NCBI GenBank assembly: GCA_014885115.2
Contig: WKLE02002313.1
Span: forward strand, 1-14,124
DNA: 14,124 nucleotides
Direction: 5' to 3'
Source: Asterionellopsis glacialis
Lineage: Eukaryota > Bacillariophyta > Plagiogrammaphyceae > Rhaphoneidales > Asterionellopsidaceae
In this document: positions 1-10,000 of the stretch, in pieces
Layout: every line of letters begins with the position of its first letter
Position numbering within the stretch: the first letter of the stretch is position 1
Made by a program: the position numbers and the translations under genes
The notes under the pieces: model-generated
What the model was told of the DNA's origin: nothing
Seen by the model: the letters and a program-made list of their open reading frames with translations, nothing else
Database searches by the model: none

Positions 1-789
1 TCCCATTGCATTTTGTCCCGTTGCGTTTCAACATTTTAGTGGATTAACTTATCATTGCTTCCCGGAAACCTCTTGACGAGAACCATCCAAAACCACACAG
101 AAAAAAAAATCCGGTACAACCAAAACAGAAGGATGGGTTCCATTAGTCTTGTTACAAAAACTCTTGTTCTTATTGTGTTGGTGATTCAGAAGGACCCTAT
201 TATTTAGTACCTGCAAGTACAGTACCAGGTATAATAATTAATGAACGATATTTCATTTTTTTCTTTTTCTGCGAAACAACACAAACGAAAAAAAAAAGCA
301 GAGTCAGAGCTACAGTACTAGATAGCATGCTCCTCCGAAAAGTAAAAGAGAAATAACGATAAAGAACTTAAGAAACTGGATACTGCTCTTATTTTTCGTG
401 ATGTTGGGTTGTTAATCCTATTTGGAATTTATGCGTACTTTGTAGTGGAATTTGCATCATGATACTGCAGTTGCGCCCTTGCAGTAACTAGGAAGATTGG
501 TTTTTGTCTGTGAATACGTCTTTGGAATGCGATTTTGATTCTGTCAAATTTGGCAAAGCTAATTTCAATAGACACTTTCAGTGCAATACGGAATATAGAG
601 AGAGCACATCTGAAGTTATACTTTATTTTATTCTTCTCTATAGAAAGAGAAATAACTTCCAATTTATGTATATGGAAATTAAAATTGATCCTTGTATATA
701 TGTGAGTTCCATTTCCAACTCGCATTCCAAGAACAATCGTTCTTATTCGTGTTCATATAGTCCTTGACGTTTTCCGAGTTTACTCTTGC
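1..789. other. Gene-free left flank
   Basis: No convincing gene is visible. Open frames at 429-725 (minus) and 504-767 (plus) overlap each other, are rich in Ile/Lys/Phe and resemble no family I know. The stretch contains A-runs near 100 and 290 and one TACCAGGTA palindrome at 223-231. TTTATT at 622-627 and 627-632 reads as AATAAA on the minus strand and could serve as poly(A) signals for the C2 gene, whose stop lies about 160 nt away. Confidence 0.6.
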
Positions 790-1221
790 TTACTGAACAG
801 AAATTTTCACGCCAAGTTCACCACTTGCATTGCTGCAAAAATAATCGCCTTCACCCTTGCCAATAGAATACCATACAACATCGCCAGAGGCAGTCATATC
901 CGACGTGAGCGGTACTACAAATGTACCCATGGAATCTTCCCCATGCATACCATCGTCATCAAACAAACGAAATGTAATAGTGGGAGCATCTCCTTCTCCG
1001 CCTTGTTCAATAAGTTTGGAATCATCCTCCGTTAGTTCAAATGTATATTTATCGTTGAAGGCTGGTTCCAATGTTTTCACTTTGCATTTGGACTGAAAGA
1101 TATAATCATTTAATCCGTGATCTTTATAAAACACACGTACAAAAGGATCGGAGGAATTTAAGTCCTTAATCACTAAATTACGACCACGAAGTATATGAAT
1201 ATGAACAGTCTTGTTGGTCAT
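790..1221 (-). CDS. Small single C2-domain protein
   Basis: This 143-residue protein is essentially one C2 domain, a beta-sandwich that binds phospholipid, usually with calcium. All five expected acidic ligands are visible: D20 and D25 in 'VIKDLNSSDPFVRV', then D88, D90 and D96 in 'FDDDGMHGEDSMG'. This suggests a functional Ca2+-dependent C2 rather than a degenerate one. There is no signal peptide, membrane segment or second domain, so it is probably cytosolic and recruited to membranes when calcium rises. The start is a true ATG (complement of CAT at 1219-1221) immediately before the first C2 strand, and the stop is TAA. Stand-alone C2 proteins of this size occur in plants and protists; the partner or target cannot be inferred. 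It diverges from panB across a 1.05 kb spacer. No intron is evident. Confidence 0.85.
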   Translation of the reverse strand: MTNKTVHIHILRGRNLVIKDLNSSDPFVRVFYKDHGLNDYIFQSKCKVKTLEPAFNDKYTFELTEDDSKLIEQGGEGDAPTITFRLFDDDGMHGEDSMGTFVVPLTSDMTASGDVVWYSIGKGEGDYFCSNASGELGVKISVQ

Positions 1222-2268
1222 AATGTTTACTTGTTTTCTTTTCCCTCTTTCTTTTGATTAGTTACGTATGAGGAACTCACTGACACTTAGTCACTTCTTA
1301 TTGCCTATTGTTACGAATATCAATTCTTCTTTGTACTATTGATTTCTCTCTCTCCAGATGATAAGTCTTTATCTTGCTTATCGATATGATGTATCTTCGC
1401 GTGGCTTTTCTTTGTGACGCGCAAGACGGAAAGAACACGTATATCGAGCTTTTTCAAAGACACTAAGGACTACAGAGTCAAAGACAATTGTTGTCAATTG
1501 CGAACCCAGAATGTTTCTTTTGGGGTGTATGGATATCAAGATTGGCAAGGATATAGTCGTGGATAAGAGTATGCAGACCCAGTCATATGATGTGTGGTGT
1601 TCTTTTTTCTCTTGATGTCACGCCGCCCTGGATCTTCGAATATAAAACTATATTATGGACGGTACAGAGTAGAAAAAGTGACTCGTGCCAGGATAGTACG
1701 GTAAAGATTTGATATAAAGTACAGGTATATCGTGTGCAGGTACTGTTACAGAACGACATAGGCTTGCTTGGACCGACTGCCTCGCAGATGCAAAAAGAAT
1801 GTGAACCCATATTTTCTACTGGTACAGGTACGTATTGTAGGTACCTGGTACGGCATATAAATTTTTCCCTTCCCATGTCTGTTACAGGTACCGTAGGTCT
1901 ACTAATAGATTAGTACTAGTCTACGTAGGTCTTGTTCGTAGTACCGGTAAATAGCACCCTACATACTACTCCGTATTCTACTTGAGATTTTTGATATCTT
2001 CGCGCTTATCCTTCGCCTGGTCACCGTCCGTGAGAGTGATGTGTACCAGGTATGCCAACTGTAGCTCGTATCGTCTGTCATCTCCGGTGCTGTGGATAGG
2101 CGACTCATGCAAGAATGATATGCGTGATGTTTTTCAAAATCTCTTGGAGAAGATTACCACTGACACAAACCACAGTACAACACCAAAGAACTCAAAGAGA
2201 AATCTTATAATCTTTTTTAGCTTTCTTTCGGCGTGACAGACAATATAGGACCACCCAACTTGCTATCG
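1222..2268. promoter_or_regulatory. Divergent spacer between C2 gene and panB
   Basis: This 1.05 kb spacer must hold the promoters of both flanking genes, because it separates two divergent starts. I see no clear TATA box or known operator. The right two thirds (about 1660-2052) is crowded with GGTAC/GTACC words and palindromes, annotated separately. The open frames at 1583-1876 (minus) and 1982-2236 (plus, starting at TTG) have low-complexity, repeat-derived translations and are not called as genes. Confidence 0.5.
1821..2052. repeat. Cluster of GTACC-type short palindromes
   Basis: A group of short related words lies between the C2 and panB genes: GGTACAGGTAC (1821-1831), GGTACCTGGTAC (1840-1851), CAGGTACC (1885-1892), TACCGGTA (1942-1949) and TACCAGGTA (2044-2052). 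They share a TACC-(0 or 1 base)-GGTA palindromic core. The same core recurs at 223-231, 13641-13648, 13669-13676, 13688-13696 and 14010-14018, and only once inside a gene that I found (9084-9091). Function is unknown. Confidence 0.6.
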
Positions 2269-3645
2269 ATGGATCATTTTTTGTTGTTGAAGACTTTCCA
2301 AAGAACACAAAGAAAAATGCAGAACATGAATTGCCAAAATGTGATCAAAGAGTTTTGTCGAATAGTACACCATGATGCTGTCAACTGCAATACCATTTCT
2401 CGATTTTATTCTACGTTCTCCTCTTTGGCGAATAGAGGACCCTTGGCATTACATCATGACAATAAGAATAACCATGGCCGTTCGTTTGCATCATCTACCA
2501 GTCCAATTACTAAAAAAACAACTGCCTTATCGTTAAATTCAAAACGCCGTCATGGACATAAAATAACCATGGTAACAGCCTATGATTTTCCATCAGCTGT
2601 ACATGTGTCACGAGCAGGAATAGATATGATATTAATTGGCGATTCTGTAGCCATGGTAGAATTAGGACATAATACAACACAACCAGTCACAGTAGATCAA
2701 ATGATACATCATTGTCAATCTGTTCAACGGGGTGTAGAACTAGTACGGTTAGAAGATGATACAACAACCAGTGATTCTTCTCCAAATGGTGGTGATGAAA
2801 AAATAATACCTTTACTTGTAGGTGATATGCCATTTGGTTCGTATGAATATCAAAATACAGATATTGCATTACAAAATGCCTACCGGTTTGTACAAGAAGC
2901 AGGTATGGATGCCGTCAAATTGGAAGTAAGTTATTTTAGGTGTCCGGGGGTATTTTTTCTAACGAGTTCCAATAATTAGCCTTACATTCCTTTTTTTTTC
3001 TTGTTTGTTGACATGAAACACAACAAAAAATAGGGCGGTTCCAAGGCACGTGCCAATACAGTCCAAAAAATAGTGGAAGGGGGTGTTGCTGTAATGGGTC
3101 ATGTAGGATTAACACCTCAAGCTATAAGTGTGATCGGCGGATTTCGTGCACAGGGTCGCACAGCAAATCGTGCACGTAAACTATTAGATGAGGCATTACG
3201 GTTGCAAGATGCTGGGTGTTTTAGTATTGTATTAGAATGTGTCCCGTCGAATGTAGCAAGTGAAATTACAGAATCGTTAGAGATCCCTACCATTGGTATT
3301 GGTGCTGGAGGTGGAACGTCAGGACAGGTGTTGGTATTCCACGATATGTTAGGTATGATGTCACATCCACATCATGACCAATTCGTACCCAAGTTTTGTA
3401 AAAAGTATGCACATGTAGGACATGCTATACAAGATGGATTACAAGAATTCAAATCGGATGTTGAATCCAATATATTCCCTGGTGAAGAATATTCACCATA
3501 CAAAATGTCCAAGGGTGAAGCAGAAGCATTTGAAACCTTATTGAAACAAGATGAAGAAGAACGTGTACGTAAACACAATGAAGATGCGAAACGCTTGAAG
3601 GAAGTTGATGAATATGAAACATTGAATTTGTATGGTAAAAAATAA
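2269..3645 (+). CDS. panB: 3-methyl-2-oxobutanoate hydroxymethyltransferase (ketopantoate hydroxymethyltransferase)
   Basis: PanB adds a hydroxymethyl group from 5,10-methylene-tetrahydrofolate to alpha-ketoisovalerate, making ketopantoate, the first committed step to pantothenate. The gene has two exons, 2269-2925 and 3034-3645; splicing restores the family block 'VKLEGGSK'. The product is 422 residues. The family's metal-binding acidic residues appear as D125 ('IGDSVAM'), D186 ('VGDMPFG') and E219 ('KLEGG'), and the catalytic Glu as E287 ('VLECVPS'). H242 ('MGHVGLTPQ') and 'GIGAGGGTSGQ' are also conserved. About 95 N-terminal residues precede the barrel; they are Lys/Arg/Ser-rich with 'SRFYSTFSS', consistent with a mitochondrial presequence, where plant and fungal PanB reside (inference). 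An Asp/Ser/Thr-rich insert spans about 161-178, and a charged helical tail of about 45 residues follows 'FPGEEYSPY'. The start is the first ATG after an in-frame stop at 2218; 2317 and 2326 are alternatives. AATAAA lies at 3768. Confidence 0.95.
2926..3033 (+). other. panB: Intron of panB
   Basis: A 108 nt phase-0 intron with donor GTAAGT and acceptor TAG, preceded by a T-rich tract around 2991-3006. Removing it joins 'VKLE' to 'GGSK' exactly as in PanB proteins. Retention would add about 18 residues and then a stop at 2977-2979, before the catalytic Glu. Confidence 0.93.
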
Positions 3646-4054
3646 AAAGCAGCAGATCCTGCAGTGGTGAGAAAAAACATGGTGGGAGAACGCAGAGAGT
3701 CGACACTATGGACCAGTGAGCAATACGCTTATCGCAGTTGAAAAGATGACTTCCATTAGAGGCTTTCAATAAATCATTAACTACAGTACAGATTATTACA
3801 TATAAATATGTATCATCTTTTTTTAAAAAATAAAAGACTTCCATTCCAAACATGGTATCACTTTTTTATTCTACATTCCGCCAAAAATCACACCTGTTGG
3901 TTTTGACATGCATATTCACCATATTCACAAACATTCACACTATTTGACTCCCATCATAGAAACATATATTGTTTTTGTATATCCTATACACCTTGAAGAC
4001 AATTCATAATCCCAGTATAATAATCCCCCCTGTCTTTCGATATCTCTCTCCTTT
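3646..4054. other. Convergent spacer between panB and LRR gene
   Basis: This 409 nt spacer holds the 3' ends of two converging genes. AATAAA at 3768-3773 and 3829-3834 on the plus strand could be poly(A) signals for panB. TTTATT at 3865-3870 reads as AATAAA for the LRR gene on the minus strand. A 9 nt unit, CATATTCAC, is repeated in tandem at 3911-3919 and 3920-3928, followed by a partial third copy. The 134-codon minus-strand open frame at 3449-3853 is a shadow of the end of panB. Confidence 0.55.
3768..3773 (+). terminator. Possible poly(A) signal of panB
   Basis: AATAAA lies 123 nt after the panB stop codon. Diatom poly(A) signals are not strictly conserved, so this is only a positional guess; a second AATAAA is at 3829. 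Confidence 0.3.
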
Positions 4055-5998
4055 TTACGAACATACGTTGGTGCAACATGCACATTCTACAGAACATTCA
4101 ATTTCTAAACCAATTAATTCTCCACCCAATGTCGACCGCAATTGACATAATTCTTGTGGTACTGTCCCTTCCAATAGCGGATTGTTTGTTAAATTCAAAG
4201 ATCTTACATTGGATAATAATCCTAACTCAGATGGAATAGTTCCAGTCAAATTATTGGTATCTAACCACAGATGTGTCATGCCATCTAATAATCCTAGTTG
4301 AGTAGGTATAGATCCCCCAATGCTGCATCCAGCTATGTTTAAACCTTGTAAAGAGTAAGCCAATTTAGACCATTGCACATTTTGTAACGATCCACCAATA
4401 TTCGAATTCCCAAATCCCCAATGATCTACCAGTTTACTTTCACTTGTTCCATCTGCTGCAATACCCATAGTATTTAAATATTCAATACCTTTTGCGGATG
4501 ATATGTTTGCATTTTCAATATAAAAATACTTTAAATTTGGCAACGTTAAAATTTGTGTAGGGATTGTACTTTCCATGTAGTTATTACCGCCTAAACTCAA
4601 ATATTCCAGCTGTTGTAAATTTTGAAAGATGGTACCATCTAAGGTACCTTCAAATAATGTATAGTCAGCTTCGTATTGCTTTAAGTTTGTTAATAGTGCA
4701 ATTTCAGTTGGTATAGCACTACTACCTGCCGTTGTTGTTGGGGTAGTATCAGCATCCGTAGACATGTTGTTGTCGTTGTATTCAAAGTAGGTTGATCCAA
4801 AGTATAAATATTGTAATGTGGATGATAATTTGGCCAGCCATTCATATTGCGAATTATAGATTGGATTATCATATAAATCCAAAGATTTTAAATTCACCAA
4901 TAAACCAATTTCAGCAGGAAGTGTGCCAGTTAAATGAAATTTTCGTAAATCTAATCGTACGACAAGCTGTTCGGATAAACGATTACATTCGACACCGATC
5001 CATGGTTTAGATCGATCACATTCATGACTCGAAGAGGATAACCAATTCGCTGTATATTTCCAACCACCATCACCACTACTGCCATCATCATTGGAAGACG
5101 AGTAGTAGGGATTCGATACATTATTTGTGGCATAATACAAACATCCCAAAGCATATCGTTGTGATAATTGTGTAAGTGACATTGTATCTATATCATCATT
5201 CGTCAATAACCAACGAAGTGTTTTAGATTGATAGGATTCTGTATTCAGAAATTCTTGTCCACTCTTCAAAGCAACATTATTGCTAATCAAGTAAGTTTCT
5301 AGGTGAAATGGTGTAGGATTAGAAGAGGGAACAGTTGATGGTATTTGTGTGGGTACCATGGACGTTGTAGGATTTTGAGAATGTGTTGTTGTCGGCAATA
5401 CTGACATGGTAGGATCCAAAGAGAGTACCAAGGATGGAGATGTAGTTGGGTTCATTGATGGTGGGAAGGACGGAACGCTACTTTGTGATGGTAGACTGGA
5501 CGGATTATACGATGGAACAGATGATATCGATGGCGTTTCGGATGGTAATATTGTCGGGACAAAAAAAGGTGAACTTGATGGAAATATTGCAAATTGTATG
5601 GATGGTTTGGTGGAAGTTGTTGGACTTCTACTTGGTTCCGATGATGCTTGCACATTTGGTTGCAAAGACTGAGTAGGTAATTGAGAAGATCGCAATGATG
5701 GCTTCGCTGTGGGAATTGTGGACAATGTTGGATTTTGACTTGGACTGAGTGAAGAAGTGACAGTGAATGCTGGTGTTTCAAATACATTGGTAGTCACGGT
5801 AGTTGGTGGAGGTGACGATGATATACTGCTGTCATTATTATTCGACGATGATGATGCAGTATTCTTGTCACTATCCCCCCCTGATGCCAGCACTAGACCA
5901 AGAATAATTGCTAAAATAGTACCCAACATACCCAACATGGCTACAATTGCCAAATTTCGGCGACGTTGAGTAGCAAAGCATTCGTTCTGATTCACCAT
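4055..5998 (-). CDS. Membrane-anchored leucine-rich-repeat protein with Pro/Ser/Thr stalk
   Basis: This 647-residue protein has four parts. Residues 1-13 are a short N-terminal tail ending in 'RRR', followed by one hydrophobic helix (about 14-38); positive charges before the helix suggest a signal anchor with the rest outside the cell. Residues about 45-232 are a low-complexity Pro/Ser/Thr stalk with repeated 'PSxxPS' and 'NPT' words, probably heavily O-glycosylated. Residues about 250-338 form an LRR cap with 'QRYALGCLYYATN' and 'KPWIGVEC', as in diatom LRR proteins. Residues about 345-620 carry plant-type LRRs ('LTGTLPAEIGLL', 'LTGTIPSELGLL'). The C-terminus is a Cys cap, C635, C639, C641, C642 and C646. 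No kinase or cytoplasmic signalling domain is present, so it may be an adhesion or ligand-binding protein. The start is the first ATG; ten more in-frame codons upstream lack an ATG. The ligand is unknown. Confidence 0.88.
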   Translation of the reverse strand: MVNQNECFATQRRRNLAIVAMLGMLGTILAIILGLVLASGGDSDKNTASSSSNNNDSSISSSPPPTTVTTNVFETPAFTVTSSLSPSQNPTLSTIPTAKPSLRSSQLPTQSLQPNVQASSEPSRSPTTSTKPSIQFAIFPSSSPFFVPTILPSETPSISSVPSYNPSSLPSQSSVPSFPPSMNPTTSPSLVLSLDPTMSVLPTTTHSQNPTTSMVPTQIPSTVPSSNPTPFHLETYLISNNVALKSGQEFLNTESYQSKTLRWLLTNDDIDTMSLTQLSQRYALGCLYYATNNVSNPYYSSSNDDGSSGDGGWKYTANWLSSSSHECDRSKPWIGVECNRLSEQLVVRLDLRKFHLTGTLPAEIGLLVNLKSLDLYDNPIYNSQYEWLAKLSSTLQYLYFGSTYFEYNDNNMSTDADTTPTTTAGSSAIPTEIALLTNLKQYEADYTLFEGTLDGTIFQNLQQLEYLSLGGNNYMESTIPTQILTLPNLKYFYIENANISSAKGIEYLNTMGIAADGTSESKLVDHWGFGNSNIGGSLQNVQWSKLAYSLQGLNIAGCSIGGSIPTQLGLLDGMTHLWLDTNNLTGTIPSELGLLSNVRSLNLTNNPLLEGTVPQELCQLRSTLGGELIGLEIECSVECACCTNVCS

Positions 5999-7001
5999 CT
6001 TTATTACTTCAAATATCAATGTATTCAATTCAGATGAAAGTCAATGGTGGTAGACTATTGATATATGTAAAGACTGATGTCAATGATGGAAGTGGACTCT
6101 ACGTGAAAGAAACGAAACGAACGGTTTCTTTGCATGTTTTGTGTGGGCTTCCTTTTTTAAAATCTCTTTTGTTCCGATCGCGCACGAAAGACTGGACTTC
6201 TTCTTAAGTAATCTATTGAATGTAATTGGCGCGCTACCGAAAAAGAGCGTTTTCGAATTTTCAAATGAATTAAGGTCTTCGTGATTTCAACTTATTTAAC
6301 GGTTCAATTGCTATTTATTTATTTAATAGATGAGCCAAAAAATCAAATTCACGGAACGTTCTATAACAGGCCAACTCGGAGGGAAGACTCCAGTCCATTT
6401 TGTACGAGACTTGCGGATGTCACACATTTTTTATGTATTCAAAAACAAGACAACAAGAAAGATCTCCGTGTACTCGTAGGCTCGTGTCGTATGCTTGCCG
6501 AGAACTACGGATGATGATGCAGTATTGTTGCTGACATTCTCTAGATCAACATCATGTACAGTACTGAAGTCCTAGTTTGGAAGAAGAGCATGCGGTTTGT
6601 TAAGTATGTTTGAATCTCTTTCCGTGCTCCTAGAGAGAGTACTGTAAGTAGTTTGCTTCAATAACAACCTTGAGTACTCGTACAGTATCACTGTTGTCCT
6701 TGGAATAGACAGGGAGCACGACTGTGCCATGAGCTGAATGAGTTGCGTGCAGAGAAATTTCTCGTTATCATTTTTTGTGCGAGAATGGTATAATCCTCGG
6801 TCAGGATTGAACAGAACTGATCGTGGTTGCGACCACATCTGACGGACGCTGGATTGCATGATTCTATCAGACATAATGTTATTTCACAATGGAAGAATCA
6901 GCAGATGCCAAAAAGTCAGAGAAAATTGCTGAACCAAGGGAAAAAATGGCTGCTTCTCCAAAGTAGCCCGGCACCAAGGAAAGGAGTTTAACTTTAAAGT
7001 C
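5999..7001. other. Spacer upstream of the LRR gene
   Basis: About 1 kb between the LRR start and the 3' end of the TIR-like/TPR gene; it should contain the LRR promoter. I see no recognisable gene. Two open frames, 6281-6514 (plus) and 6572-6874 (minus, 100 codons from a true ATG), have unfamiliar translations. A small perfect hairpin, GTGGT-TGCG-ACCAC, sits near 6823-6836. AGTACTG/GTAC words recur around 6555-6690 but without the full GTACC palindromes seen elsewhere. Confidence 0.5.
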
Positions 7002-10000
7002 TTATTTTATTTTGACTTGTTCTTTAACGAATGATGATGCTTTGCTCAATGTAGGATGTAAGGATATGAAGTCTTCGTTAAGAAAAATGGAGGAGAAAAA
7101 ATCTCGTTGTTCGTTACCTTCATTTCCTTCGTCAGTGCCACCTATTACATAATCACAAAGTTCTTGGAAAGACACATTGTTCTTGATGGCAAGATCATGA
7201 AGTTTGCGAAAGGATTCACGGATGTCGGCAGTAATCACAGCATCGTAATCTTCTTTTAACATCCTCGCTTGATCCTCTAAAGGATCTTTCCCGGCAATAG
7301 CACTTGTGATAACAACTGTGAAACGATGATACGTTTTAGTCTGATTGCGCAAGCATGGGATGGTGAATCTCTTTATTGATGGCACATCCTTACACAGTTC
7401 GCGCAACTCTTCTACAGACTCCCAATCCTTCTTGTCGGTTCCATGAAGGTTCGATATGAACTTCAGGAACTTGACACGATGATGAATTTCCGCATCTGTG
7501 TCTTGAATAGCTTGATATGTGTTACCTAAACCAAGGTGGGCATCACCAAAGCTACTCCCAATATCAACATGATAAGGATGCTTCTCGAAGAGTGGCTGTA
7601 TTAAATGTAGTTGATATTCGTAGACACTTATTGCTTCTTTATACATTTGCTTCTCAAGATACATTTCTGCTAGTTGTCTGCAGTGGAGTGAGTGAAGGTG
7701 CATATTCACTCTAAGCTTCATCGACCGACCCACTTGAATGGCCTTGCTTATGAAACTGATTCCACGATCGATCTGATCGATTTTGATAGCACATTGACTG
7801 GCTGCTTCCATGGTCAGAGTAAATTTTTCGATATAATAATCATCTTCCTTTCCTTTAGGATGATTGAGAATGGAAGTTCTGTAAACTTTATAGGCACGGT
7901 CATAACATTGTAGGGCCTCGGTTTCTCGTTCCAGTGCGCTCAACAATCGGCCCTGCTCGGACAATACACGGACTAAGTTGTAGCTGTGTTCGAATTTTGG
8001 TTCCGGGATGCTTGTTGATCTTTCAGCACTTTCCAACGCACGGCTAAGTGTCAACACCGATGCTTCCTTTCTTCCCTTATCTTCTTGAATATCTGCAACT
8101 TCCAGTAGGGACCAGACCAGTGAGTTCCATAAGTCTGGAACTTTAGGTAGCAGTTTCGCTATTGCTGCATCTGCTGCCACTTGGCCCATCCGCGCAGCCA
8201 TCAGTTCGTGTGTCTTCTTGTGACCTCCTTCTGTTGCTTGCAGGTGTGTGCACAGAGAACTATAGATACAGCTAAGATCCCTTAGAATTACTGGTGAAGA
8301 AGGATATCTCTCTACCAGACGTGTTACAATTGCTAGACTCCTCATTAGGTTTCTTTCGGCTACGGCATGATTCCCATCGTCCCTCAAATTAAAGCTTGAG
8401 AGTTGCAAGGCTTTAGCCAGTTGTCTACAAACTAGAAAATCGCTTGGGAATCTGGATTCCAGTTCATCTAGTATTGCAATTGCTTCCGCATCCATGGATA
8501 TTTTCTTGGAATGGTCCTTTTCATCAATGGCTATGTATGATACAAGAGTCGCCAGAAGGCAGAGCACTTGTTTGCTTCTCGGAAATTCTTGTTGCAATGA
8601 GCGGAGTAGCTTCACACCTTTTTCGTCCCATTGATTTGAGTCTACGTTAGGAAGATAAAACTCAAGCACACCAAAAGAGCGATAAATATCTGCTAAAAGC
8701 AGCGACACGGTAAAGGTATCCTTGCTCACGCCACTCAGTATTGAATAAGCATCTAATGCTTCAATAAGGATAGCTTTAGCCACATTGTACTGCTTCAGCG
8801 TTACATGGAAGTCAGCAGTGTCAATCATTGTGCGGATAAGTAATGCGTGCTGTTTGGTTTCCTTATTATCAAGCAAGATTAACCCCTCCAGGACTCTTTT
8901 GGCCTTAGACAATATGAAGATAGCCGTATCCACTTCTCCACAGAGTTTTCCTCTGCTGATACCAAGGTGCCATAGAATATATGCTTGTTGTATTTCGTTA
9001 GGAAGCCCCTTCTCTATAGAATCGCAAAAGCTGTCAATCAATATCTTTTCAATGCTTGAAGTAATGTCGGGCTCTCCAATTGTTACCGGTACAGGAACGG
9101 CTTCCAGTGTAGCTCCAGAAGTCACCATGCTAATAACACTTGTTTCCGATTCTCTCGCATTTAATTTTCTTTCAATGATATCCTTGACCGCACGAAGGCT
9201 ATCACAGGACGCCATCGTTTGTGGATGATCATCTCCTAACACTGACTTCCGGATATCAATGACCTTCTCCAATTCTAACGTACATCCTTCGTAATCTCCC
9301 TTTTCATATAATACATTTGAAATATTGTTATATACTGTTGCAATATCTGGGTGTTTCAATGTATAACACGCTTCGTAAACTTCAAGACATTTATAATAGT
9401 TAACCAAAGCGTTGTGGTGGTCACCTTTCTTCTTCAAAACACCACCGATGTTGCAGTGGGTAGTTGCAGTCGTTGCATTATTGTCTCCAAATTTAGTTTC
9501 ATAAACAGCTAAAGCCTTAGAATATGCGTCCAGGGCACTATCAAGATCACCAATGTCATCTAAAATAGCTCCAAGATTATTGTAAGAACCGGCTGTATCG
9601 AGATGTTCACCACCTAGTACAGCTTCTCGAACCGAAATGGCTTTACGTAAATAATTCAATGCTAAATCATACTCACGCGTGTTTTTCAACACGCCAGCCA
9701 TGTTATTGTACACCGTTGCTGTATCTAAATGCTGTTCACCTAACACTGATAAACGTATCTCTAGAGTCCTCTTTAACATTGTCAATGCGTCATCATGTTC
9801 ACCATTGCGCCAGAACAAGAGTCCAACTTTACTACAAAAGTCAGCAAATGATAATTTCGAAGCTTCATCGTCAAGAGATTCATTTGACCGTTCTTCTACT
9901 AACTCATCAATTACACTTCGTACCCATTGCCTCAGGAGTTCATTTACTTTGTTGTTTAGAGCTACGCATCCAACTCCATTTTCCACAATTTCTAATATTT

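Noticed and set aside
429..767. Overlapping frames on both strands left of the C2 gene
   Set aside because: They overlap each other, have skewed composition and show no domain; neither can be supported.
1583..1876. 97-codon minus-strand frame in the C2-panB spacer
   Set aside because: Much of it is GTACC repeat read as codons; no family resemblance.
5406..5787. Frames on both strands over the LRR stalk, including Gly/Asp-rich and His/Gln-rich translations
   Set aside because: They arise from the low-complexity Ser/Thr/Pro repeat read in other frames.
6780..6836. Possible tRNA-like fragment with GTTCAATCC on the minus strand and a small hairpin
   Set aside because: No acceptor or anticodon stem of the right spacing could be built around it.
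6572..6874. 100-codon minus-strand frame with a true ATG
   Set aside because: No recognisable motif, no neighbour supporting it and composition like the surrounding spacer; kept as spacer rather than called as a gene.
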